The translations under genes and the position numbers were made by a program. From the NCBI GenBank assembly GCA_019095985.1, contig CM032660.1:37159640-37223639 (forward strand): a stretch of 64,000 nt of DNA, in the 5' to 3' direction. Below, in pieces: positions 1 to 12,341 of the stretch; position 1 is the first letter of the stretch; the number at the start of each line of letters is the position of its first letter. This stretch comes from Streblospio benedicti (lineage: Eukaryota > Annelida > Polychaeta > Spionida > Spionidae). The notes beneath the pieces were generated by a model, which was not told the DNA's origin, searched no databases, and worked only from the letters and a program-made list of their open reading frames with translations.

Positions 1-1195
1 TAACATAACCGTATGGTGCAAAATTTCATGTCACATTGACATATCTAAATAAAATATAAGCATAAAACTAGAGATGTTTCATCTTTGAGTTAACTAGTCC
101 ATCTACCCCATCTGCTTCAGATGAGTACAGAAAAACCCTTAGCAAATGAAGCCCACGATAAGAGCATCCCCGTCATGCTAGTTCATTTCTATGCAGACTC
201 ACTAGTAAATCGTCGGATATTTGCAAACCAGCCAATCGGAAGAACATCCTAAATGACATAATCTTGTAGATGCAGGGTTTCATAGTCTTCTTTGTAGAAC
301 ACAATGCAGATTTCCATTGTTATGGTGCTAATCAAAAGTAACTGCTAGTTTCTTTGTTCAGATAATCAGCACTTTGCTAGTGGCTATGTGTTTTTATTAC
401 CTCAATTTGGGGTTTTCCCTTACTACTTTTGGGGGTCCAATTTTTTTAATTGAATGACGCAAATGCTAATTTGTTTTTAAACGTTGCCAAAACGTTGACA
501 AAATGTTTGCGTTTGCCAGGAGAAAGTGCACGTACACTACATGTACGCCTGATTATTTAGCAACGGACATTTTTCATCAAAATAAAAGGCATGCTAGAGA
601 GCATAATAGCAGAAATGTCAAAAACGTGATTGTAAGGTGAAAGGCATTTAAAAATGGCAGAACCTGAGACCAGCCGTAAAAAACTCAGTGTAAAGGTGAT
701 AGCAACATGATCCACATTTGCACTATGGTCTAAAAGGTTCTATAAGAGCCACAAGGTTAAATGACATAGTACACACCCTGTATCACAAATTGCCATATGC
801 AATGTAATATGCCTATAAATGCAACCAGGATCTTAGTACATTGATAGAAAAAACAAACACAGAACAAAATGCGGGAGGACGGACTGGGAAAATGAACAAT
901 GGAAATTAGAAATGACATCCCTTATTTGAAGACTGTCATCACATAAATGATGTGTCTGGGGAGGAGAAATCCTGCTTCAAGGGAAATTACCCCATATAAT
1001 GTCTGAAGAACAAGGCTGGCGTTGTTATAAATGACATGATAATAACTGATACCGTATAGATATGTATGTTGTTTAGACAAATTTGAACCAAACTTTACAT
1101 GAGCTCAAAAGTGAAGAATACAGATGCTAGTGTAATTTGCTATTTGTATTTCAAAGGACATGCATGGTTGAACAGCGTGTCATTTATACCTCAGG
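1..1195. other. Non-coding stretch, nothing recognised
   Basis: AT-rich sequence without an open frame of protein-like composition on either strand. I see no RNA gene and no terminal repeat structure before the fold-back element that begins near 1196. Confidence 0.5.
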
Positions 1196-2046
1196 TATAC
1201 ACATATTTGAAAAGACCTGCCCATGCGTGTAATTAGGGCTATATATGGGGTTTCTTTAAAATATCAACCTTAAACCATATACATTTTATAACAACGTACA
1301 AACGACATGTTTTTTAATGAGACCCCTTCTTATGCCCCCCGCATAAGTAGCTTACATTCGGTCCCATGTAAGTACAGCGTCGACAGTGTTGACTACAGGC
1401 TGTTTCAAGTGTATTATATGGGCATATTATGTATTGCATATGGGCATGATGATACACAATATTGAAACGTTCTATCGAATCTACGGAAAACACAGCACAC
1501 AACGCCCACACGATGTCTACCTGGGACCATTAGTTTGGTGTTATTCCAGCTATATGAATGTAATTAATTTATTTCTACAAGCAAGCATCAATTTCTTTAT
1601 TTTACAAAGATTTCCTTGTGATAAAGTCTGCATTCTTGTGCCATATTTTTGTTTTTTTTTTTTTTTTCAAAAGTAGAAAACCTTGAACTACAACTATGTC
1701 GGGCCACAATGGTCCCAGGCAGACATCGTATGGGCGTCGTGTATTTCCGAAGATTCTATAGAACATTTCAATCTTTGTATCAACATGCTCATATTCAATA
1801 CATAATATGCCCATATAATACATTTGAAACAGCCTGTAGTCAACAGTGTCGACACCGTCCTTACACGGGATTTAATGTAAGTAAGCTACTTATGCGGGGG
1901 GGGGCATAAGCTGGGCTCTCAATAAAAGAGCATGTCGTTTGTAAATTGTAATAAAATGTATATGTTTAAAGGTTGATATTTCAGAGGCACTCCGTACATA
2001 GCCCCAATCATACGCATGAGCGGGTCTTTTCAAGCTTTTTGGTATG
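1196..2046. mobile_element. Large fold-back (long inverted repeat) element
   Basis: Two long arms in inverted orientation, about 1196-1532 and 1707-2046, match closely over most of roughly 340 bp. Shared landmarks include TTGAAAAGACC near each outer end, a GCATAAGTAGCTTAC block, and a GACTACAGGCTGTTTCAA block. The spacer is about 170 bp and includes a T-rich tract near 1648. CAGG occurs immediately outside both ends (1192-1195 and 2047-2050) and may be a 4-bp target duplication. Short open frames in the two arms resemble each other only because the arms are copies. No transposase is visible, so this is read as a non-autonomous palindromic DNA element. The family is not assigned. Confidence 0.75.
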
Positions 2047-2050
2047 CAGG

Positions 2051-2882
2051 GATAAGAAACTACAATGTAGCACATAACCAGGTGTTCTCGGTTTGACTTT
2101 ATCATTCAAAATCATTAGTAAATTCCTTTTAATATGTCCAAGTAGAAGTTAGAACTCTAGGGCATCAAAAGTACACAAGTGTGTCAAAACAAAATCACAA
2201 AGGTAAAGATTTGCACAGTCCACACACAGGCGGCATCACAGAATATAGTTAAATGTATCTATATTTCCCAGAAGTGGCATTATCATTTAATTTCCAAATT
2301 GCAACATGTGAGGTAATATATCTCTCAGTCCGTCATCTCAAGCAGGCGTATTTCAATTAAGTCTCCTCGAGATTGATCGTGCGTATGCCGACTTAATTTG
2401 TGCAGTATTGTTTCGTGTATTGACGGGCAGACGAGAACACGACCACAGGGCCACTGGTCGGATTCTGTTAACTTGGTGAGAACACTTAAAATGGATTGAA
2501 ACGTGTTCAGACAAAGAAATGTCCTTGCAATATTAAAAGAGAATGTATATTTTTTAGGAAGGCAAGTTGCAAATGACACTGTTTATACGTATGTACGGAA
2601 TATTTTGAATGCTCTGCAAGTAATCATTGGTACAGATGTCTTCACTAGTACAGATCTCTTTGCTTTCACAGAAAAGTATTCATGTCATTGTCATTGGTAA
2701 TTTTGACTGATTTCATTGCATGCCAAGTTCACACGTTGTTGTAATAAGATGGGTGTTTTCCAAGAAAATAATGCATACGTTTTACTGGCGTCCTCATGCA
2801 TAATAATAGTGATACCCTAAACACGGTGCTTCAACTGTTAGTCGGTGTTGGAGAATCTCTTCAGCATGTGTTAGGAGCTAGT
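2051..2882. other. Non-coding stretch, nothing recognised
   Basis: No coding-like frame, RNA gene or internal repeat recognised between the fold-back element and the first copy of the 905-bp-spaced direct repeat. Confidence 0.4.
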
Positions 2883-3115
2883 AGCGTCATGTTGCGAACA
2901 TTTTAATACGAATGAATGATATTTGCACTGTTATCTAGTGAGCAGACCTATGCCACGTGAAATGTTAGATGGATTGTATTCATGTTGTTAAGACTACGAT
3001 GAAAGTAGCATGCCGAGTAGGTAATAACATGTATTATTTTGGTCTAAATTTCCATCCTCTATTTCGTCTGTCAAAAATATGTTTGAACTACAACATTGCA
3101 TTAGAAAAATACACG
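2883..3115. repeat. Direct repeat, copy 1 (tandem duplication)
   Basis: Begins AGCGTCATGTTGCGAACATT and matches 3788-4027 with few differences over about 190 bp, then with small indels. The offset is 905 bp. A weaker shared block, CTTCTATGACATCATA, recurs near 3221 and 4194, suggesting that the original duplicated unit was longer and that the interval has since diverged or taken insertions. Confidence 0.8.
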
Positions 3116-3787
3116 GCGACCTACGTCTATACCAGATCTCGAATGTAAAATAAAGAGTAGGTAGAGACAAGGTAGAGACTTAGTAGCATAATGTCCGTCA
3201 TCATGGCGATTTGGTTACGACCTTCTATGACATCATAAACAACTGTTCTGACCTGGTCTTGACCAGGTTTTTTATTTAATTGCACAACCAACTCACAACC
3301 AAGTCCTCATCATGTCTTTATCTAGTCTCCACCCTTTTTTTTCAGTAAATTCCTTTTTAAGATTCTAGGGCTTTTATCTACTCAAAAAACAAAATACTTA
3401 ATTGAAGCTTACATCTGCACAGGACACAAATTGATAACGACATGGTATAAATTTGATGAGGACATGGTCTCGAGTAGATAAAATTGCAAACTTCGAAGTT
3501 GGTTACGACTTGGTGAATATCTTTTTACCAAAATGGATTTTTAGTCGTTAACCAAACAAAAGAGAAGGAAATTTTTTAGTGGAGCTGCATGTCTGTGCAA
3601 CTAAAAAATATTTTGAATCGCCGGTGTGCCCTAGTACTTTTTTTTGCAAGTTCTAGATAACCAGTAGCCTGACCTTGGAGACGGATGAAGACATGGTAAG
3701 ACAGCGGTATAAGACATGGTGGCGACCATCAAGTCCTCATTCAGTTTTCGGTACTGGTCGTAGTGGAATGCTAGGTTAGGGAGATAA

Positions 3788-4027
3788 AGCGTCATGTTGC
3801 GAACATTTTAATACGAATGAATGATATTTGCACTGTTATCTAGTGAGCAGACCTATGCCACGTGAAATTTTAGATGGATTGTATACATGTTGTTAAGACT
3901 ACGATGAAAGTAGCATGCCGAGCAGGTAATAACATGTATTATTTTGGTCCATAAAATTTCCATCCTCTATTTCGTCTGTGAAAACAATATATGTTGCTAG
4001 ACGACATTGCATTAGAAAGAATACACT
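3788..4027. repeat. Direct repeat, copy 2 (tandem duplication)
   Basis: Second copy of the block starting at 2883, same orientation. It carries small substitutions such as a changed base in the GTGAAAT(G/T)TTAGATGG segment and a short insertion before the TTTCCATCCTCTATTTCG segment. No coding potential is evident. Confidence 0.8.
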
Positions 4028-4045
4028 ATGCCTTCTCCATCTATA

Positions 4046-7000
4046 CCATTCTTACATGAATATAAATGTTTGAAAATGTGATCTGCTAATAATGCATACC
4101 AGATATAACAGTGTGTTGAGATGGTAAAGATAGAAAACACAATTTCAGTATAATAACCAACTGTTATCAACGACACATAAAATACCCACTGCCCTTCTAT
4201 GACATCATATACAACTGTCTGACGTCAGATCATATACACGAGCAATATTTTATAACATTCTACTTGATTCACATGAGCTGGAAACATTCAATTTCAAACT
4301 ATTTACGAGACTTCCACGCATTGATATAGAGGAAGCAGAGCCTAACAAGGGATATATCAGCCATCTGCACGCTTATAAATGTCACTTAACCGGCCAGTCT
4401 ATGGGACATGACATGAACCCTCGTTATACGAGGCTCACTTTCTTAGTCGGCTGGTTTTACATGAAACTATCAGTAGGCATTCTGCATTTTACTTGTTTTA
4501 AGAGGATTGTGATCTTTTGGATAAGCCCAAATCTGGGATTTATGTTTCTAACAATTATATCAAATTACAAAGTCAATGAACCCACACAGTAAGTCCCTAC
4601 CATGCTGTTCAATCAACTTTGCAAAATTCATAAAACTTCTTGCAATGGCCATATTCAGTTTCTATGTTGAAATATTTAAAATTATGTATTTGACACAGAA
4701 TGTCTATGTACAACAAGATGATGAATGTGCCTACGTTTGCATTCTTGTGATGTGTTCGCTTGCTTTGATGCACATCAGAATGCATCACTCGGCGTCTGGC
4801 TGATCCGTCATAACATGATGCATGGTGTGCTGAGCCTCCACTGTGCAATTGTCTCCGTACAAATCATATCTGTGAACTGACAACTACGGAGCCAAAATGC
4901 AAAAACTGACTCCTGCCAGATACATTGTAGCACGTAGCCGCTTTGCTATGACACATGGGCTATGGTGTGCATATTTAATTGACTATGGAAACACAGCAAA
5001 TTGCATTGTACACGGTAAGACCATGCGTATGTAGCAAGCGTCCACACATCGCCGCTAACTTTCCGAGCTGTGCCCATTGCTGTAGCCCGCGGCGCCGCCC
5101 ACACGCGAGATGACGCACGGATGGCGGGGAGGCCACCACCATTTGGAAACAGCCGGAATTTAACAGGCACTGTATGCTCGCTTTCTCATTGTTAAGCTTT
5201 GAATTATTAAGTATATGAAGGGTACGAATCCCACCCACCCACCCCTTTTTGTGGGGGTCGGGGTCGGGGGGGGGGGGTATTTCCCGCATCCTTAATTTGT
5301 TTGGCCCTTTTCCCCATATCACAGAAATGGCTTTGCCTTTTCTCCACATCCCCCTTTTATGAAATCCCATAGGCCTATCCCTCTTTTTTGCCTTTTCCTC
5401 ACGTCCCTAATTTTTGGCCTTGCAAATCTCCCATCACTTACCACTCTATATTCACTACGTCGCTGGGTCCCAACGTCACTGTGTCAAGAGAATTGCAATT
5501 AATGTAATGTCCAACCAGTTTGTTTTTATAATCCTAGCATAGCTTTATATTGATATTTTATGTTGATGTGCAGTTGAATTGCTATTCAATGGAAACGGTA
5601 GCATTACCATGTAAACAACTGCCGACTTGTTGTCGTGACTACGTTTCAACGGTCTCCAAATTATTGATACAGTTTAATGTGACACGCCAGCTTATGAAGT
5701 AAATCATTAATCTCATTTGTGCCTCAAGGACAATTATCACATTAAATGAAAACGAATCATCAGCTCATAACCGGCCTCTCAAACATGCAAAAATACACTT
5801 CAGCATCCTTGGAGATCCACAGGAAACATCCCTGATTATTGGAGCTATTCTAGTTGAACACACTCTTTGCATGTACAATTCATGTTCATTACCAGCGAAC
5901 AATTACATCCATAACCACGTATTATTATTAAAAGCTTTAAATAAACAAGTACTAATCTGGCTTTATATTACAGTGACCATAGTGCGTTGTTAAAACGCCA
6001 TACACGCATTCTCCCAATTCCGCAAAGGGCCACAGTATATCTCACTTGTTTTATGACAATGTCAAACCTGCACACTGGAAATCATTTATCATACCATGGC
6101 TCACACACAGTTATGCAAATGCACCACAAAAAGCCATCTGAAAGAACATACATCATGCCTTACTCTTGACTGCTGCACTGAGATTTCATTGTTTTCCTCC
6201 AGGTAGGAATATGGCTTAAAACATAGGTCTTGTATAATCTACTAGACATTTAAGAACCCGCGCAAAGTATATGTAATTCCTTGGGTTCATGTTTCAGGGA
6301 TTATTTCATCTATTATGGATACATGTTTTAGTTGGTGCGATAAAAGTATCCCTTTACAGGCAGGACCGAAGAAATCCTGTTCACAATGATGGAAGTTATA
6401 TGGTCTAACAATGAAATACAGTTTTATGTACAATTCGAATGCTAATCGTAAGTCCCAATTGCAGTCAGAAATCAAGACAATCATCTAATCAGTCTGATAA
6501 TTTTACTATCAATACTATGTCATAAATGATACACAGTGGTTTCTCAAGTGTTTGCTCAATGTCAAATAACCCTCATGGTACTCCAAGCTGTACACTAAAA
6601 CAAATTCCAATTAGCTCGAGCACTCATAGGTGTGATACGGTGTTGTGGCCAAGTGGATCTCTACCTAATTCATCACAGTGCTGATAAATACCATCACATT
6701 CAATCAGACAATCAGACTATCTCTGCTGTTTTAGATATTCGTTGCACACAATTCTAGCAATAATGGCCTACTTGTTTGGATTTATGTTTGTGTCACATGG
6801 TGAAACATTACTTGTATATGTGATATAACGGGACGATATAGTTCAACCAGCGTGTTATATATTACACCCCACACCCTCTGATCCTCCTTTTATGTTATCG
6901 CCACCTCCGGCATTTAATGAGCGCCGCACAATATAAAGCCACCATTTTCCCATCATAAGTAGCCTTCTAACATTCAAGGACAATACATAGGGATCCATCC

Positions 7001-8111
7001 CGTCCAGAGAAGCATAGCCATTCGAGCACGGCCGACTAGAGCGTATTCCTAAGGTAAAATGCAAAACTTACAACCAACAAATATATAGTACAAATATATA
7101 GTACAACAAATATTCTTTCAAAAAATATCAGAACTACCTGTTTCATGCTTTCAATAAAAAGGTTGCTTTATGAGCATGTATATGGCATTCTCGGCAAAAA
7201 TCCCAGCATTTGTAGTGCACACTACTTCCCACTTCTCTGTCAAATTTGGCATTCGGTAGCACACTCAGACACTAACTAATATGTCTCTTTAGGTACAGAA
7301 GATTCTCACGGCAACCAGTTGTCACACTGAGAGGCACTTCTGCACATTTTATCACCGGCCTGGCATTGGTTGTGTGGCGCAAAAGCTGACGTAAAGAACA
7401 ATTTACAGCACCCAGTAAAACATCTATGTAAACAGCTCCATCGTCTGCTCTTTGTACTACACCGTGTTCTCATTATTTTGTAATTAGCAATAAACGTATA
7501 CAAAAGCGTAAGTTATTGTAAGCCGCAGACCTGAGAAGAGTCCATCATGCCACAAGCCGGCTTGCCATACGTACGCTTGTCTGTTAGTATGTCACAATCG
7601 TGTATGTGTAAATTGGTTGGCATTGTTTACTAAAAATACTTGTTATATGTACATTATACATGCTTGCTTGTTTAAAATAAGTGGCCTGTCATGTGCATAT
7701 ATGTTCTATGAGATATTTAATTCCTGGACTCAGTGTTACTCTAGTTGATAATTGCATGCTGATATTTAGTGTAAATTGGGTGGAGTATAATTCAGTGAGA
7801 ACTTGCATGCGAGAAAACCTTATTGTGCAAATGAAATGAATTGAAGTTAACTGCTCATTAGATGTATAACAGAGAGAGCACAAGAAAAATCTGGCAGCAT
7901 GAATAATAGATGGCGGTGAGAGACAATACCCAGTAGTAATCAAACAGGCCTGTAGAGACTATTTGGATAAAGTTCATCACTATTCTCGAGGGAATCAACC
8001 CTAATTAGCAGCCGTGATTCTTGCACAGGAGCTCAACATTGCATATATATATGTGACCCAATTGAACACTTTTTGAACCCAATATGCTTTGAATGACACA
8101 CAATTAAATCC
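4046..8111. other. Non-coding stretch with one GC-rich patch and a G-run
   Basis: Mostly AT-rich and featureless. A GC-rich patch at about 5040-5150 carries several CpGs. It is followed at 5235-5280 by a G-run tract capable of forming a G-quadruplex, and then by a pyrimidine-rich stretch to about 5420. The region around 7310-7450 is slightly GC-elevated. I see no convincing exon, RNA gene or complete transposon. Confidence 0.4.

Positions 8112-8202
<91 letters not shown>
8112..8202. repeat. (TTG)n microsatellite
   Basis: About 30 uninterrupted copies of TTG/GTT on the plus strand. It is a simple trinucleotide repeat in a non-coding setting, and the purity suggests recent expansion. Confidence 0.98.
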
Positions 8203-8204
<2 letters not shown>

Positions 8205-9412
8205 TTAAATTTGTATCCAGTTATAGATAGCGTAGGTTATAAACCTCTGTTTAATACTACATAGGCGTTACCAATCTTACTCTTTGTTCTTTTTACCGTT
8301 GAAGGGTTTAATCAATTTGCTCAATACTCACCTGTTATATTGCTTGAAATGTAAGACTTAATAGTTGATGCAAATGCCTTACGACTAACTAATACTATCT
8401 ATTAACTGCTTTGAAGCCACATAAATTGTTCAACAGATGAGTTCAAACAATAGATAGTATACAGAGGCATTTAAAGTTTGCGCAGCAAAAATAACGATGC
8501 AAATGGTGAACAAATTATCGACATGAGTAATTAGCCTACATCCGTCAGTAAAAGAACGCCTACTGGATTAATTAAAAAGTACGTAAACTACTAAATAACA
8601 CATTTTTTGCTCCGACTTCCTTGCCATGTATAGTACGGACGTGACAAAAATCTGTCTGCAATTAACCACAGGATTGGCTTCCGCAATTTGGTTTCGTGTA
8701 ATCAAGTAAGCTAATTGGTTTCTTGCTTTTCTTTTTCCTAACAAGAAATTCTGTTGTTCACAAAAAAAATCTACAAAATGAGGTGTTTGTATGCGTACAA
8801 TATATGTAAGTTTTGTACATGATGAACACGTCCCTGCAACATTGGCTAAGTTGAGTTTAGTGGAGAGGGTAACCCATATTTTTCATTTCATAATTTGCTT
8901 TATAGTTCAGCCACAACCTGCTCACTTTCACATCATGACCATGTTCATGTGCCATAACCTGGACTACATGGAAAGGCCTACTTGATGGTGCAGGATTATC
9001 ATAAAGCTTATCACGGATACAATACACGGTCGATGTTTGATTAAATTATATTGTGTGTAAATAATGACCATGCATGTGATATAGTCCTTATGTAGCCCAT
9101 CTGTGTAACCCTAGTAACTTATATTCATATCATAAAAGGTTTTAGTGGGAAATATCGTGACGGTTCACACTAAGTTTCAATCAGTCTCCACGTTTTCCCC
9201 AACACTCCGTGTTCTTATTAAGGCGCGCCTGCTTAATATTAATTAATACCATTTTCACGTGATGGTCTATTCGGGACCGTGTTTGGTGCTGGTGATATTG
9301 CTAACGAAGATGTGCATTATCTGTCACATTATAACGCTGCTCCACAATGTGTAAATTTAAAGCAACCTTCCACGCTAAGAAGGTACTTTCGAACATTGCA
9401 CGCTACTCTTTC

Positions 9413-9522
9413 AAAAGACCTTATATCTAATAGTTTTTATTTCTATTATTACATAAACCACTCGTGTCAACGAGCAAGTACAATTGTGACTGCCTCTAGC
9501 TCTAATAGATATAAGGTCTTTT
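9413..9522. repeat. Hairpin-forming inverted repeat
   Basis: Arms at 9413-9433 and 9502-9522 (AAAAGACCTTATATCTAATAG and its reverse complement) pair over 21 bp with one mismatch around a 68-nt loop. A small CTCGT/ACGAG inner stem lies within the loop. It could be a short fold-back element or an RNA hairpin. No family is assigned. Confidence 0.7.
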
Positions 9523-9741
9523 ACAGAACCCTAGGAATTCCACTGATATTAAATATGCAGCCTCAAGCATCCTGCCCTGTTATAGCCTTTAAAACCAGAG
9601 TAATCACTGGCAACAGCTGCAGAAGCAGCAGAACATGTATGCATGGGTGATCAGGTAAGGGTCAGCCAAGATATTAAGTATGAAATCCTGATGTGTTTCT
9701 CAGTTACTTGTACATGTATGACTTAGTTTCTTTTTACCAAA

Positions 9742-9948
9742 ATGGATACACCTCCAAATAATAGTCCCCCAAAAGTTAACTACAGTACACCAATAAAAAA
9801 AAATAAGGATGTCAGACTTCAACCTCCTACCTACTATAAATGCTTGTTGTGTGAAAAAGAAAACTTAAAATCATTTGATAAATTAAAACTATTTACCACA
9901 TGCCAAAACTTCCCGTTACTAACTGGGGCTGGCTTATTTGTGAATTAA
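9742..9948 (+). CDS. Possible N-terminal coding fragment with a CxxC motif, 68 codons
   Basis: A short frame starts at an ATG in a good initiation context (CCAAA before ATGG). It has a proline/lysine-rich head followed by YYKCLLCEKENLKSFDKLKL, which includes a Cys-x2-Cys pair. The composition is more protein-like than surrounding chance frames. The frame ends in an in-frame stop after about 68 residues and I see no good splice donor inside it. It may be the start of a decayed transposable-element gene, since several element families begin with a short cysteine-rich segment, or it may be chance. Function unknown. Confidence 0.25.
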   Translation: MDTPPNNSPPKVNYSTPIKKNKDVRLQPPTYYKCLLCEKENLKSFDKLKLFTTCQNFPLLTGAGLFVN

Positions 9949-10057
9949 TTAACCAGAACCACATTACAAATAAACAGTACCACGTGCTTAAGCGGGAAAA
10001 TTCCCAACTTCAGCTGGGCTGCTGTTTCTAAAATAGAAGCCATGTGCTTTTAGTAAA

Positions 10058-10097
10058 TGACGTCACTTTAGCAAAACTCTTTGCAAAATTGACGTCA
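10058..10097. promoter_or_regulatory. Pair of palindromic CRE sites
   Basis: Two perfect TGACGTCA octamers lie at 10058-10065 and 10090-10097, 32 bp apart. This is the full-site binding motif of CREB/ATF bZIP factors. A GC-rich patch follows at about 10255-10480. No adjacent first exon could be proven, so the promoter role is inferred. Confidence 0.4.
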
Positions 10098-10254
10098 TAC
10101 AGAGGCTTTTAGAATAGGAGTTCATTTCAGATCATTTAAAGGCCTTGAGATAGGCCAATTGCACCCGGGCACTATTGCGTGTGAATCTACACCACGTTGA
10201 CGGTCTAAAACTCACTTACGTTTGGCAATGAACACTTAAAATGTAAAAAACACA

Positions 10255-10480
10255 CTGTGCTATTTAAGGAAGCCCCGCTCCCCACACCGTGTGAATGTGG
10301 TGATTCCACTACCGACTTTCCCGCCAGGGAGTCGCCGTCCGCCCGTCTCATTCACCAGCCTGTCCCCGTAGAGCGGGGAATAAACAATCCTCCATTAGAG
10401 CCGCCTATCTCTGTTGTCCAGGAGGCCAACGAAAACACGGCGCAATATAGCGCATTTTTCACCAAATACCCGCGGGTTTG
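10255..10480. other. GC-rich patch
   Basis: A markedly GC- and CpG-richer block in AT-rich surroundings. A 74-codon frame on the plus strand covers it, but the translation has no recognisable domain and no splice signal could be tied to it. Candidate conserved regulatory element or unrecognised exon. Confidence 0.3.
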
Positions 10481-11436
10481 ATTCGTCGTTTTCCCAGCAA
10501 TTTTTCGTCAGCAATGTTCAAAACACGTGAATTGTTATCATCGTGCTTTGTTATTGGTCAAGAACCAAGTGCATACGGCGTGGTGACCTCTTCACAGGCG
10601 CTAGATAGTCTCACAGGAGAAGATCTGTAGTTGAACAGCATTTGACTTGCTGCCTGTGCGAGGTGGATATTCCGAGGGAATGCTGTATAAAGTGTATACG
10701 ACCGGATCATGTGTATCCATTCTGGTATATTGCGGTTTAAACTCGGTACTGATGGTCTAATCACAAAGCATTTGTTGCCCTGGACGTGTATCATACAGGT
10801 TATGGGGGATCCGGCTGTGATTCAAAGTGGGGCCTGGGACCTTCATTAAAGTTGTATTTATAATAGTGTATGTACGTCGGGGGTCTTGGGAAAAATTATT
10901 TGCTGTGTAGGTTGAAACCTTCCAGGTCATTATGTTTGCCTTCAATGAAAAAAACACAGGGTCCTATTTGGTTTTTATGCGTCAAAGATCGTATGTGTAA
11001 CCTTTTTTTGCAAAACCTGGCGCCCCTGAAAATTCAATTGTGAGGGGCAATGTGTTATTTGGTGTTTTATAGCAAAGATTGTAGGGATAAAATTTGGTCC
11101 TTTGAGGTAGAAGCTCCGCCCTGTTTGGTTAATCCCACTCACATTAGAACAGAGTTATTCCCTCTGGTGTCAGATGTGACACCGGCTTAGCCCCGAGGTG
11201 TAAAAAAATCCAAATCCCTCATATTGTGGTTTTATTTCCCATATCATACTGTTCTACTTCTAGGCCGTTTTCACACTTTCAACTTCCTTACAATTCCCCA
11301 TCCTTCAATGTTGGACTTTCCCCCAAATCCCTCTTTTTTCAGTTCCCCCTGCATCCCACTTCCCTATACACCCACTCCAGAATCTCGATACAATGTGGTC
11401 GGTCAATCAGCTGCCCCCCAATTAGCTCTTTCTCTT

Positions 11437-11492
11437 AAACACACTCACGCACGCACACATACACACACATACACGCACACACACGCACACAC
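11437..11492. repeat. Imperfect (CA)n microsatellite
   Basis: An ACACAC-rich tract with scattered G and T interruptions. It is preceded by a pyrimidine-rich low-complexity stretch from about 11210. Confidence 0.9.
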
Positions 11493-12184
11493 ACAATTGA
11501 TTTGTGAACACCTAACATCTCTAACCAGTGAAAGCTAGTGGATGTGACGTTGTCTTATGTTGTGGGAACTTGGAGTGAACAAAGTATTATTGTCGTAAGC
11601 GCAGAGAATGTAACCAATATCCTCACATATAAACATCATACTTTATTTTATGAGAAGCTCTTTCAATACATGACATTTTCTTTAGGAACAGTATTGCGTG
11701 ATTCAGTTGAGTAGGCTATTATGTGCCAACTAGAACTCGTGACTGGCAAGATGTGGTAACAATATTTTGTATCACATTGAAAACTTGTATCTTGCACTCA
11801 ATTGTCGGTAACAATATCTGTCAGGATTAATTTACTACAAATAGGATATAGGTGGTGGGGTATTATATGTAAACTTAATTAAATTGCCCGTATGAGAGTT
11901 ATCATAAAGCTGGAATTATACAATCTACTTCCTGGAAGGCCATATGACATATTATCCCTTAATGCCTAGGCCACATCAGGCCGCATGGTCAGTCTACCGC
12001 CGGTCTAACGCCAAGAACTCATGGAGACTGTGACGATCAGTGAGTGTTCAGTGCGGCAAACATATAGCTTTTTTCAGGTCGTACTGTGACAACAGACAGA
12101 AGTTTGACTTGTCGAATTTCCGCTACGACCAACTCAGCAGTGGTCTGACCATAAGTAGGTAGTACGGAGACCAAAGGATTTAGC

Positions 12185-12336
12185 CATAGGCCGGGGGTGA
12201 ACGGGGGTGCGCGCCGCCCTTTTCCCACCAAAATACTTCATTTTCGTAGGGTTTTTGATGAAACCCTAAAGTGCGCACCCCCCACCCTTTCCTTAAGTGC
12301 GCCCCCCCCCCTTCCAAAAACCTGTATCTGCCTATG
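12185..12336. mobile_element. hAT-like MITE, complete copy
   Basis: A 152-bp element. Its right end reads as the inverted form of CATAGGCAGATACAGG; the left end keeps CATAGGC with a small deletion. The internal region is GC-rich and shares CCACCAAAATACTTCATTTT with the copy at 25441. Perfect 5-bp direct repeats TTAGC flank it (12180-12184 and 12337-12341). There is no coding capacity; frames read through it are chance. Confidence 0.88.
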
Positions 12337-12341
12337 TTAGC

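Noticed and set aside
4975-5370. 131-codon minus-strand frame
   Set aside because: Crosses a G-run and a pyrimidine-rich tract; proline/glycine runs reflect low complexity.
9279-9650. 123-codon plus-strand frame
   Set aside because: It runs through the 9413-9522 hairpin, and its translation there is dictated by the inverted repeat.
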